Shown: positions 40,944 to 49,104 of the stretch, in pieces
Position numbering within the stretch: the first letter of the stretch is position 1
Layout: every line of letters starts with the position of its first letter
Assembly (NCBI RefSeq): GCF_042670205.1
Contig: NZ_JBHUWD010000020.1
Span: 16,205-80,204 of the forward strand
Reading direction: 5' to 3'
Source of the DNA: Luteimicrobium sp042670205
Lineage (GTDB): Bacteria > Actinomycetota > Actinomycetes > Actinomycetales > Cellulomonadaceae
Length of the DNA stretch: 64,000 nt
The notes under the pieces: model-generated
What the model was told of the DNA's origin: nothing
Database searches by the model: none
Seen by the model: the letters and a program-made list of their open reading frames with translations, nothing else
Program-made: the position numbers and the translations under genes

Positions 40944-42302
40944 ATGACCTTCCACGACCTCCCCGGCACCACCGCACCGTCGACGCGTGGACAGGAGCCG
41001 CGACCGCCGCGGCTCGAGGACAGCGTCCTGCGGGACCCGTCCGCAGCCCTGCCCGTGAGCGACGCGCCACCCCGCATCGACAAGCAGCGCGCCGTCCCCG
41101 GCAACACCGGCACCCGCTTCGAGGACCTCGAGGGCTACCGCGGGCTCGCGGCGGTCGGCATCGTCGTGTTCCACGCGTACCAGTTCTGCCGGGCCGGGAC
41201 GTCGTCGTCGTACGCCTACCAGGACACCTGGGCGTACCACGTGCTCCTCAACCTCGACGGGCTCGTGAGCATGTTCCTCGTGCTCTCGGCGTTCCTCTTG
41301 TTCCTGCCGATCGCCCGCAAGGTGCTCGCGGGCCAGGACCCCGGCTCGTGGTCGCTGTTCGCGACCCGGAGGGCGCTCAGGATCCTGCCGCTGTACTGGG
41401 TCGCGATCCTCGTGGTGTGGGCGTACCGGAACCCCACGCTCCCGGGCAACTGGCAGGACCTCGTGGAGCACCTCACGTTCACCCAGATCTTCGACCGGGA
41501 GCGGATCTTCTACACGATCGGCCCCGCGTGGTCGCTCGCCGTCGAGGTCTTCTTCTACGCGTTCCTCGTGGTCCTGCTCGCCGTCTACGGGCGCGTGCGG
41601 GCCCACGAGCGCTCGCCCCGCGTGCGGCGCGCCCTGGTCTGGGCGCCCGTGGTCGCCGTCGGGGTCGCGTCCCTCGCCTACCAGGGCTGGGCGCTGGTCA
41701 CCCACGTGCCCTCGACGCACTACGAGGTCTGGTTCAACCCGCTCGCGAAGGGCACCGTGTTCGTCGGCGGGATGATGCTGGCCCTCGCGATGGTCGCCTG
41801 GAACAGCGGGCACGCTGCCCAGCCGCTGCCCCCGCGCGCTCTGTGGGCCCTCCGGCTCGGCGCGCTGTCGCTCCTCGGGTGGGGCTGCGCCATCCGGACC
41901 GACTCCGCGGCCTCCTCGCTGTGGTGGCAGCAGCTCTCCACCGTGGCGTTCGTCCTGCTCCTCGCGTCGTCCGTCCTCGCCCCGACGACGGCGCGCTGGC
42001 GGCGCTGGATGGCGTCGTCGGTGCTCGTGTGGTGCGGCCTGATCTCGTACTCGGTGTACCTCTGGCACGAGCCCGTGCTCCTGTACCTCGACGCGCACGG
42101 ACGGCTCGACCACGCGCAGGCGGCCTTCCCGTTCGTCGCGCTGACGCTGCTGCTCGTCTCGGTCCCGGTCGGCTGGCTGAGCTACTGGGCGATCGAGTAC
42201 CCCGTCGGCCGGCTACGCCTCCTGCGGACTCCCGGAGGGGCCAAGCGGAGCTTCTACCCGAGCGCCCGGCTGTTCGCACCCGAGGAGGAGGGCCGGGGCT
42301 GA
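40944..42302 (+). CDS. Acyltransferase family 3 (OafA-like) membrane protein
   Basis: 452 residues with about ten membrane helices. The N-terminal 60 residues are cytosolic and Pro/Arg-rich. The catalytic-region signature is YRGLAAVGIVVFHAYQFCR (conserved His), followed by FLVLSAFLLFLP, RRALRILPLYW and the later AWSLAVEVFFY. Such proteins O-acetylate or acylate extracellular polysaccharides. The ATG at 40944 is one base after the glycosyltransferase stop, so the two form a polysaccharide synthesis-modification pair. Confidence 0.92.
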   Translation: MTFHDLPGTTAPSTRGQEPRPPRLEDSVLRDPSAALPVSDAPPRIDKQRAVPGNTGTRFEDLEGYRGLAAVGIVVFHAYQFCRAGTSSSYAYQDTWAYHVLLNLDGLVSMFLVLSAFLLFLPIARKVLAGQDPGSWSLFATRRALRILPLYWVAILVVWAYRNPTLPGNWQDLVEHLTFTQIFDRERIFYTIGPAWSLAVEVFFYAFLVVLLAVYGRVRAHERSPRVRRALVWAPVVAVGVASLAYQGWALVTHVPSTHYEVWFNPLAKGTVFVGGMMLALAMVAWNSGHAAQPLPPRALWALRLGALSLLGWGCAIRTDSAASSLWWQQLSTVAFVLLLASSVLAPTTARWRRWMASSVLVWCGLISYSVYLWHEPVLLYLDAHGRLDHAQAAFPFVALTLLLVSVPVGWLSYWAIEYPVGRLRLLRTPGGAKRSFYPSARLFAPEEEGRG

Positions 42303-42320
42303 GGGTGCGAGACTGCCCGG

Positions 42321-43364
42321 GTGCGCGACCTCGCGACCCTCCCCAAGGCACACCTGCACCTGCACTTCACGGGCTCGATGCGGCCGTCGACGCTGCTCGA
42401 CCTCGCCGAGCGCTACCTGATCCGGCTCCCGCCCGCGCTCCTCGACGCCGACCCGCTGCGCGTGCCCTCGACCGAGCGCGGGTGGTTCCGCTTCCAGCGC
42501 CTCTACGACGCCGCGCGGGCCTGCGTGCGCTCGGGCGACGACATGCGGCGGATCGTCGACGAGGCGGCAGAGGACGATGCCGCCGAGGGCTCAGGTCGGC
42601 TCGAGATCCAGGTCGACCCGACCTCCTACGCGCCGTTCCTCGGCGGGATCACGCCCGCGGTGGAGCTGGTCCTCGACGCCGCGCGCGACGCGTCCGCCCG
42701 CCACGGGATCGAGGTCGCGGTCGTCGTCGCGGCGTCCCGGCTCAAGCACCCGCTCGACGCCCGGACGCTCGCCCGGCTCGCCGCCCGGTACGCGGGCGAC
42801 GGCCCCGGCGAGGTCGTCGGCTTCGGGCTGTCGAACGACGAGCGGCGCGGCGACACGCGGGAGTTCGCGCACGCGTTCCGGATCGCGGCGGCCGCAGGCC
42901 TCGCCTCCGTCCCGCACGGCGGCGAGCTGCTCGGGCCGACGCACGTGAGCGAGGTCGTCGGGGCGCTGCGCCCCGACCGGCTCGGCCACGGGGTGCGGTC
43001 CGCGGAGGACCCCCGGCTGCTCGCCGAGCTGGTCGAGGGAGGCGTCGCGCTCGAGGTCTGCCCCGCGTCGAACGTGTCGCTGGGGGTCTACGAGGAGCTC
43101 GGCGACGTCCCGCTCCCCTCGCTCGTCGGGGCGGGAGCGACGGTCGCGCTCGGTGCCGACGACCCCTTGCTGTTCCGGTCCCGCCTGGTCGACCAGTACG
43201 AGACCGCCCGCCACGTCCACGGTTTCGACGACGCCGCGCTCGCCGACCTGGCGCGCGCCTCGCTCCGGGCCAGCCGCGCGTCGGAGGCCACGAAGCACCA
43301 CCTGCTCGCCGGCGTCGACGCGTGGCTCGCCGCCGAACCGACCGACCGAGGAGGTCATCCGTGA
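42321..43364 (+). CDS. Adenosine deaminase family protein
   Basis: 347 residues. Metal-binding and catalytic motifs of the ADA/AMP deaminase family are visible: KAHLHLHFTGSM (HxH), VPHGGELLGP (His and the catalytic Glu), DRLGHGVRS (His) and GADDPLLF (Asp pair). It probably removes the amino group of adenosine or a related aminopurine. The start is GTG at 42321, 18 bases after the acyltransferase stop. Its stop overlaps the GntR start (GTGA). True substrate is uncertain because the family includes non-adenosine deaminases. Confidence 0.9.
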   Translation: MRDLATLPKAHLHLHFTGSMRPSTLLDLAERYLIRLPPALLDADPLRVPSTERGWFRFQRLYDAARACVRSGDDMRRIVDEAAEDDAAEGSGRLEIQVDPTSYAPFLGGITPAVELVLDAARDASARHGIEVAVVVAASRLKHPLDARTLARLAARYAGDGPGEVVGFGLSNDERRGDTREFAHAFRIAAAAGLASVPHGGELLGPTHVSEVVGALRPDRLGHGVRSAEDPRLLAELVEGGVALEVCPASNVSLGVYEELGDVPLPSLVGAGATVALGADDPLLFRSRLVDQYETARHVHGFDDAALADLARASLRASRASEATKHHLLAGVDAWLAAEPTDRGGHP

Positions 43365-43732
43365 CCGAGCACGCCGTCCCGCGGATCGAGGTCGACCCCG
43401 CGTCGGCGACGCCGCCGTTCGAGCAGATCCAGCTCCAGATCCGCGCCCTGGTCGACGCCGGCGCGCTGTCGCCCGGCGACAGGCTGCCCACCGTGCGCGG
43501 GCTCGCGACCGAGCTCGGGCTCGCCGCCGGCACCGTCGCCAAGGCCTACCGCGAGCTCGAGGCCGACGGGGTCGTGGTGACCGGCAGGCGCGCCGGGACG
43601 ACCGTCGCGGACGCCGCCCTGGCTGCTGAGACGCGCGTGCGCCGGGCCGCAGCGGAGCTCGTCGCGATCGCCCGTGGTGCCGGGCTCGACGACGCGGCCG
43701 TCGTCCGAGCCGTCCGTGAGGCGCTGGGCTGA
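43361..43732 (+). CDS. GntR-family regulator, YtrA-type
   Basis: 123 residues. The N-terminal winged helix-turn-helix is clear: PPFEQIQLQIRALVDAGALS, GDRLPTVRGLATELGLAAGT and VAKAYRELEADGVVVTGRRA. Only a short helical tail follows, as in the YtrA subfamily, so there is no separate ligand-binding domain. The start GTG overlaps the deaminase stop, with GAGGAGG just upstream. Its target is unknown; YtrA members usually repress their own operon. Confidence 0.93.
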   Translation: MTEHAVPRIEVDPASATPPFEQIQLQIRALVDAGALSPGDRLPTVRGLATELGLAAGTVAKAYRELEADGVVVTGRRAGTTVADAALAAETRVRRAAAELVAIARGAGLDDAAVVRAVREALG

Positions 43733-43884
43733 GGACGGCCTGCGACGCGCGAGCGGACTTTTCGTAACGATTTGGCTGCCACCTCGCACCCGCCGCCGCT
43801 CGTGGCTCCTGTACCGGGCTCCCACGTATCACAATGGGTCTCCGGCCTGCGCCCGACCACGCACGCCGGCACGAAGGAGGGGGC
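43733..43884 (+). other. Spacer upstream of the L,D-transpeptidase
   Basis: About 150 bases with an AT-rich patch (CTTTTCGTAACGATTTGG, 43756-43773) that stands out from the surrounding DNA. It may hold the promoter or a regulator site; no clear -10/-35 pair was found. Confidence 0.3.
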
Positions 43885-44928
43885 ATGCGTCCAACCACGT
43901 CGCGCACCGGCACCGGTGTCGGCCACGTCCGCGCTCGGCTGATCGCGCTCGGCGCGACCGGGCTCGCGGTCGCGCTCGTCGCGGCCGGCTGCGGCACGGG
44001 CAGCACACCGACGCCGCAGGCGCCCGTCGTGACGCCCGCAGGCACGACGACCACGACCTCGCCCGCCGACACGCCGTCGTCGTCCCCTGCCGCGACGGAC
44101 CCGGCGACGCCCTCGGACCCGGCGACCACCGAACCCACGGCCACCACGGGGAGCACCCCCAGCCCCACGGGCGACGGCGCGACCGAAGGCACGCCGACCC
44201 CGAGCGACGACGCGACGGACGACGGCTCGTCCAAGGACGGTTCGGGCGACGACGGCACTCCTGGCAAGAGCGAAGGTTCCGACGGCAAGGGTCAGGGCAA
44301 GGGCCACAGCACCGAGCACGCCGAGCTGCGCTCGGGCGACCACGGCGCCAAGGTCGAGACGCTCCAGCGTCGCCTGCTCGAGCTCGGGTACTGGCTGCCG
44401 TCCGCCGACGGCAACTTCGGTCCCTCGACGCAGCAGGCGGTGTGGGCGCTGCAGAAGGCCGCGGGGCTGAACCGCGACGGCGTCGTCGGGAAGAAGACGC
44501 AGAAGGCGCTCGACCGCGGCGTGCGACCCGCAGCGCAGACCCACCACGGGCACGTCATCGAGGTCGACCTCGGCAAGCAGCTCGTCCTGATCGTCGACGA
44601 CGGGCACGTGGGCACGATCCTCAACGCGTCGTCGGGCAGCGGCCGGCCGTTCAAGGACAAGGACGGGCACCAGTACGTGGCGCACACCCCGACCGGGACC
44701 TACCGGATGGGCCGCCAGTACGACGGCATGTACACGTCGAACCTGGGCCTGGGCACCATGTGGCGGCCCAAGTTCTTCAACGGTGGGATCGCACTGCACG
44801 GGCTCGGCTTCGACGTGCCGCCGTACCCGGCCTCGCACGGCTGCGTGCGGATCTCCAATCCGGCGATGGACTGGGTCTGGTCGACCAACAAGGCGCCGCA
44901 GGGCACCGTCGTCACCGTCTACGCCTGA
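43885..44928 (+). CDS. Lipoprotein L,D-transpeptidase with peptidoglycan-binding domain
   Basis: 347 residues. A lipobox (LVAAGC) near residue 33 marks a lipoprotein. A Thr/Ser/Pro/Asp-rich stretch of about 110 residues spans the wall. A PG_binding_1 domain follows (GDHGAKVETLQRRLLELGYW, SADGNFGPSTQQAVWALQ). The C-terminal YkuD catalytic domain has HVIEVDLGKQLVLIVDDG, HGLG and the active-site SHGCVRISN (Cys nucleophile). It makes 3-3 peptidoglycan cross-links or attaches proteins. The ATG at 43885 follows GGAGGGG. It is convergent with murB. Confidence 0.95.
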   Translation: MRPTTSRTGTGVGHVRARLIALGATGLAVALVAAGCGTGSTPTPQAPVVTPAGTTTTTSPADTPSSSPAATDPATPSDPATTEPTATTGSTPSPTGDGATEGTPTPSDDATDDGSSKDGSGDDGTPGKSEGSDGKGQGKGHSTEHAELRSGDHGAKVETLQRRLLELGYWLPSADGNFGPSTQQAVWALQKAAGLNRDGVVGKKTQKALDRGVRPAAQTHHGHVIEVDLGKQLVLIVDDGHVGTILNASSGSGRPFKDKDGHQYVAHTPTGTYRMGRQYDGMYTSNLGLGTMWRPKFFNGGIALHGLGFDVPPYPASHGCVRISNPAMDWVWSTNKAPQGTVVTVYA

Positions 44929-44977
44929 GCCGCGCCTGCGGGCCCCTCGGGACCGCCGGGCGGCCGGGCGCCCGGGC

Positions 44978-46225
44978 TCAGAGGCTGACGCCGACCAGCA
45001 CGGGCTCGGGCTCGAGCTCGATCCCGAAACGGTCGAGCACGCCGTCGCGGACCGCGCGGGCGAGGGCGACGAGGTCGGCCGCCGTCGCGCCGCCGCGGTT
45101 CGTCAGCGCGAGCGTGTGACGCGTGGACAGCCGTGCCGGGCTCGCCTCGCCCGCGACACCGAAGCCCTTGCCGAAACCGGCGTGCTCGATGAGCCACGCG
45201 GCGGACGTCTTGACGAGCGTCGGGTCGACGGCGCCCAGGCTCGGGCCGGTGCTCACCGCGGGCAGCGGGCTGCGGACCTCGAACCGGGGCGCGCCCTCGG
45301 GAAGCTCGTCCGCGACCGACGCCGGCACCACGGGGTTGGTGAAGAAGGACCCGGCGCTCCAGCGGTCGTGGTCCGGGCGCCCGACGACGCGGCCACCCTG
45401 GACCGCGGGGTCGAGCAGCATGCCCTTGCCGCCGCGCAGCTCGAGGACGGCGGCGCGCACGTCGGCACTCGGGGCACGCTCCCCCACCTCGACCCCGAGC
45501 CGCCGCGCGAGCTCCGCGTACGCGACCGGCGCGGAGATCGTGCCGAGACGCAGCTGCATCGAGACGTCGAGGACGACGTAGCGCGGCGACGGGTACCAGG
45601 GCGCCCTGGGGTCGTCCTCGGGGACGCCCAGCCCTCCTGGGCCGACGTAGCCGGTGAGCCCGAGGTGCATCGACCGCTTGAGCCGGGACGTCCGGTACCC
45701 GAAGCCGAGCTCGCCGTTCGCGAGGGTTCGCACGCGCGACTCGCCACGGTCCCAGACGCGCACCGTCGAGATCACACCAGCGATCTCCTGGCCGTACGCG
45801 CCGACGTTCTGCACGGGCGCGGCGCCGAGCGTCCCCGGGATGCCGGACAACGCCTCGACGCCCACCCAGCCGGCGTCGATCGCGTGCACGACGACGTCGT
45901 CCCAGGAGTGCCCCGCCGGGCCGCTCATGCTCGCGCCGCCGCAGGTGTCCTCGGACTCCACGCGCAGGCCCGAGCGCACGTCGCGCACGACGACCCCGCT
46001 GAAGCCCTCGTCGGCCACGAGGAGGTTGGACCCCCCGCCGAGCACCAGCAGGGGCTCGCCGGCGTCGTCGGCGGCGCGGACGACGTCGATCAGCTCCGCC
46101 TCGGACGCGGCCTCGACGTAGGTGTCGACGTCGCCGCCGACACGGAGCGTGGTGAGGTCGGCGAGGGTCGGCTGGGTCTCGGGCGAGGTGACCGTGGAGG
46201 TCTGGGCTGCGGGCGAGTCGGGCAC
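44978..46225 (-). CDS. murB: UDP-N-acetylmuramate dehydrogenase
   Basis: MurB reduces UDP-GlcNAc-enolpyruvate to UDP-MurNAc using NADPH and FAD. It has 415 residues, longer than E. coli MurB by insertions. The FAD-binding region is LTTLRVGGDVDTYVEAASEA and LLVLGGGSNLLVADEGFSGV. GAYGQEI and FGYRTSRLKRS are family motifs; SAGSFFTNPVV carries the catalytic Ser; AAWLIEHAGFGKGF completes the site. The start is GTG at 46223-46225. murB near hadAB is a common actinobacterial linkage. Confidence 0.96.
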   Translation of the reverse strand: MPDSPAAQTSTVTSPETQPTLADLTTLRVGGDVDTYVEAASEAELIDVVRAADDAGEPLLVLGGGSNLLVADEGFSGVVVRDVRSGLRVESEDTCGGASMSGPAGHSWDDVVVHAIDAGWVGVEALSGIPGTLGAAPVQNVGAYGQEIAGVISTVRVWDRGESRVRTLANGELGFGYRTSRLKRSMHLGLTGYVGPGGLGVPEDDPRAPWYPSPRYVVLDVSMQLRLGTISAPVAYAELARRLGVEVGERAPSADVRAAVLELRGGKGMLLDPAVQGGRVVGRPDHDRWSAGSFFTNPVVPASVADELPEGAPRFEVRSPLPAVSTGPSLGAVDPTLVKTSAAWLIEHAGFGKGFGVAGEASPARLSTRHTLALTNRGGATAADLVALARAVRDGVLDRFGIELEPEPVLVGVSL

Positions 46226-46234
46226 GCGACCAGC

Positions 46235-47563
46235 CTACGGGGCCGGCGTCGGCTCCGTGGCCTGCCCGACGGCCCCGGGAAGCGGGCGCACCGCGTTCAT
46301 CACGACGAGGCCGAGCGCGATCGGGATGCCGACGAACAGCAGCGCGTGACGGTAGCCGACGTGGTGCGCGATGAACCCGATGAGCGGCGGACCGACGAAG
46401 AACGCCGAGTAGCCGATCGTCGTCACGACGCTCACGCGTGCCGCGGCCCGCCGCGGGTCGTCGGACGCCGCCGAGATCCCGACCGGGAAGCCGAGCGCGG
46501 CGCCCATGCCCCACAGCGCCACGCCCACGAGCGCCCCCACGAGGTGCGGCAGCAGCGCGAACGCCAGGACGCCGAGGAGCGCGGAGGCCGCGAGCGCCCG
46601 GAGCACCGCGAGCCGGCCGAAGCGGTCCAGGAGGCCCGTGCCCAGCAGGCGCATCGCGGTCATCGCCACGAGGAAGACGCCCAGCGCGACCGCGCCGATC
46701 GAGTCGCTGGTGTCGAAGCCGTCGACCGTCGCGAGCGAGACCCAGTCGTTCGCGGCGCCCTCGGTGAGCGCCGCCCCGAGGACGACCAGACCGATCATGA
46801 GCGTGCGCGGCTCGGTCCACGCCTGGACGGCGCGGCGGCGACGGGCACGCTCGTCGGCCTCGGTCGGCTCGGCGAGCGACGGGAACGAGTCGGCGGGGTC
46901 GACGTTGGTGTCTGTCCCCCCGACGTGCACCGGCTCGGGCTCGTGCGCCGGGTCGGGGAGGAAGAGGCGCACGGCCAGGAGCACGCCGACGACGGCGACC
47001 GCGACCGCGATCGTCAGGTGCAGCGGGACGGGCACGTCGAGCGCGGCGAAGAGCGCGCCGAAGCCGGCGCCCGCCACGGTCCCGAAGGAGAACCCGGCGT
47101 GGAATCGCGGCATGATCGCCTTGCCGAGCTGCTGCTCGACGTGGGCGCCCTGGAGGTTCATCGAGGCGTCCCAGACGCCGATCCCGACGCCCGCGACGAA
47201 CAGGCCGACCCGGGCCAGGTTCACGCTCTCCTGCGCGACCGAGAGCGCCACCACGAGCAGGCCGACCGACGCGACGCCGGCGAACGCCTCGACGGCCCGG
47301 CGGGAGCCGAGCCGGTCGACGACGAGGCCCGCGAGGGGCAGCGCGCAGATCGACCCGATCGCGGAGAACAGCAGGAGGAGCCCCATCTGGTTGGGCTCGA
47401 GGTCGAGCTTGTCGCGCACGGTCGGCAGGCGCGAGGCCCAGCTCGCGAACGCGAACCCGTTGAGCGTGAACACGAGGAACACCGCCCACGACGCGCGGCT
47501 GATGCGCGCGGCCGTGGGCGCGCCGTCGGCGGCGCTCCGGGGCTCGGGGCGGGGCTGGTTCAC
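46235..47563 (-). CDS. MFS transporter, downstream paralogue
   Basis: 442 residues, about 12 membrane helices. It is closely similar to the next gene upstream: matching blocks include EPRTLMIGLVVLGAALTEGA then ANDWVSLATVDGF, and PVGISAASDDPRRAAARVSV. Both resemble the FucP/YbjJ-like MFS group. The substrate is unknown. The GTG (47561-47563) overlaps the upstream MFS stop (GTGA). It ends 9 bases before murB starts, so murB may be co-transcribed. Confidence 0.9.
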   Translation of the reverse strand: MNQPRPEPRSAADGAPTAARISRASWAVFLVFTLNGFAFASWASRLPTVRDKLDLEPNQMGLLLLFSAIGSICALPLAGLVVDRLGSRRAVEAFAGVASVGLLVVALSVAQESVNLARVGLFVAGVGIGVWDASMNLQGAHVEQQLGKAIMPRFHAGFSFGTVAGAGFGALFAALDVPVPLHLTIAVAVAVVGVLLAVRLFLPDPAHEPEPVHVGGTDTNVDPADSFPSLAEPTEADERARRRRAVQAWTEPRTLMIGLVVLGAALTEGAANDWVSLATVDGFDTSDSIGAVALGVFLVAMTAMRLLGTGLLDRFGRLAVLRALAASALLGVLAFALLPHLVGALVGVALWGMGAALGFPVGISAASDDPRRAAARVSVVTTIGYSAFFVGPPLIGFIAHHVGYRHALLFVGIPIALGLVVMNAVRPLPGAVGQATEPTPAP

Positions 47564-48990
47564 GCGAGGACCTCCTCGGGCAGGCGGGCGGGCTGCCCGG
47601 GATGGGACGGGGCGGGGTCGGGGACCTCGTCCGTCGGGACGGCGCCGGCCTCGGGCGACACGGCCAGGCTAGCGGGGGGTGTGTCGTCGGGCGTGCGCCG
47701 GGGCGGCGCGACCTGCGCCGCGAGGCAGACGCTGAGGACCATCGCGAACGCGATGAGGACGAGCGCGTGGCGGGCGCCGATCGCCTCGGCGGCGATCCCG
47801 AGCAGGGGTGGCGCGGCGATGCTCGCGAGCGACGAGAACGACGACACGACGGACACGCGGCCCGCGGCCCGCAGCGGGTCGTCGGACGCGGCGGCGATGC
47901 CGATGGGCACGGCGAGCGCGGCGCCGACGCCCCAGGCGACGACGCCGGCGACGGCCAGCGGGAAGGAGGGGGCGAGGCCGAACGCGAGCAGGCCGACGAG
48001 CGAGACGACGCCCGACACCCGCAGCACGGCCACGCGTCCGTAGCGGTCGATCAGCCGGGTCCCGAGGATCCGCACGACGGTCATGGCCGCCACGAACGTC
48101 CCGAACACCACCCCGCCGACGGCCTCGGTGCGACCGAAGCCGTCGACGACGGCGAGGGACAGCCAGTCGTTCGCCGATCCCTCCGACAACGCGGCGGCGA
48201 GGACCACGAGGCCGACCAGCACGGTCCGCGGCTCGCGCCAGGCGCCGAGCGCGGTCGCGAGGCGGGCCCGGCGGGTGGGGCGGGTCACCGGTGCGACGTC
48301 CGGCCCGGTCGCCGGCACGGTGACGGCGACCGCGGGGCGCGGCCCCGGGCGCCGGCGGGTGTCGTGGACGACGACGGGGAAGCTGGCGAACCGCCAGGCG
48401 GTCGCGACGGCCGCCGTCACGCCGAACTGGGCGAGGAGCGGCACGCCCCCGGCAGCGCAAGCGGCCCCCAGGAGCGAGCCGACGACGGCGCCCACGGAGA
48501 ACGCGGCGTGGAACTGCGGGATGACGGTCCGGCCGAGCCGTCGTTCGATCCCCGCGGTCTCGACGCTCTGCGGCACGTTGGCGAGCGCGAAGGCGATGCC
48601 GTTGAGGAGCACCCCGACCGTGAGGACGGTGACGGAGCCGACGGTCGGTCCGAGCCCGAGCAGCACGTAGGCGAGGGCGGAGACGACGGCCGCGACCGCG
48701 AGCGCGGCCCGGCCGCCGATCCGCTCGAGAACCGCCCCGGCGACGGCGACGGTCGCGAGCGCGCCGACCGAGCCGGCCAGCAGGACGACGCCGAGGTCGG
48801 CGGTGCTGATCCCGAGCTCGGCCTTGACCGTCGGGATGCGTGCGAGCCAGCTCGAGAAGGTCAGTCCCATGAGCAGGAACAGGCCGAGCAGGCCGAGGCG
48901 CGAGGGCCAGAGCTGGTCGGACGAGGCATGCCATGATCGAAACGATTCGAACCGCATGCCACGATCGCTCTTCGAATCGTTTCGAGGCAT
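47560..48990 (-). CDS. MFS transporter, LacI-controlled, leaderless start
   Basis: 476 residues, about 12 helices, the first being LGLLGLFLLMGLTFSSWLAR. It is the upstream member of a tandem paralogue pair. The ATG at 48988-48990 lies 7 bases after a CACAAT -10 element and has no ribosome-binding site, which points to a leaderless mRNA starting at the ATG. Two LacI-type operators fall within its first 18 codons. An internal ATG at 48955-48957 is the alternative start. A divergent LacI gene adjoins it, so an imported sugar or related compound is a likely substrate (inference). Confidence 0.87.
   Translation of the reverse strand: MPRNDSKSDRGMRFESFRSWHASSDQLWPSRLGLLGLFLLMGLTFSSWLARIPTVKAELGISTADLGVVLLAGSVGALATVAVAGAVLERIGGRAALAVAAVVSALAYVLLGLGPTVGSVTVLTVGVLLNGIAFALANVPQSVETAGIERRLGRTVIPQFHAAFSVGAVVGSLLGAACAAGGVPLLAQFGVTAAVATAWRFASFPVVVHDTRRRPGPRPAVAVTVPATGPDVAPVTRPTRRARLATALGAWREPRTVLVGLVVLAAALSEGSANDWLSLAVVDGFGRTEAVGGVVFGTFVAAMTVVRILGTRLIDRYGRVAVLRVSGVVSLVGLLAFGLAPSFPLAVAGVVAWGVGAALAVPIGIAAASDDPLRAAGRVSVVSSFSSLASIAAPPLLGIAAEAIGARHALVLIAFAMVLSVCLAAQVAPPRRTPDDTPPASLAVSPEAGAVPTDEVPDPAPSHPGQPARLPEEVLA
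48937..48985. promoter_or_regulatory. Two inverted LacI-type operators
   Basis: TCGAAACGATTCGA (48937-48950) and its exact reverse complement TCGAATCGTTTCGA (48972-48985) are 21 bases apart. Both have the CG-centred shape typical of LacI-family operators. They lie just downstream of the predicted MFS start site and next to the divergent lacI-family gene. A dimer at each site, or a looped tetramer, would block the MFS transcript. Confidence 0.75.
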
Positions 48991-48997
48991 GGGGTCG

Positions 48998-49027
48998 ATT
49001 GTGCGGGTACGCTGGCCGCGACGTCAA
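48998..49027 (-). promoter_or_regulatory. Promoter of the MFS pair
   Basis: Minus-strand TTGACG (49022-49027), 18 bases, then CACAAT (48998-49003), with the MFS ATG 7 bases further on. The arrangement predicts transcription starting at the A of the ATG. Confidence 0.6.
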
Positions 49028-49104
49028 CCGGATCAGAGCACGCGCCTGACCACGACGCCCGCAGACCCCGGCGCAGCGCGCCACGACCCGCCCGGAGGAA
49101 CCTG

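Noticed and set aside
43756..43773. MtrA-type direct repeat or c-di-AMP riboswitch before the L,D-transpeptidase
   Set aside because: Only one GTAAC half-site is present and no riboswitch core motif could be recognised in about 150 bases.
44929..44977. Terminator between the L,D-transpeptidase and murB
   Set aside because: The gap is GC-rich and partly palindromic (CCGGGCGCCCGG), but no stem with a proper loop stands out.
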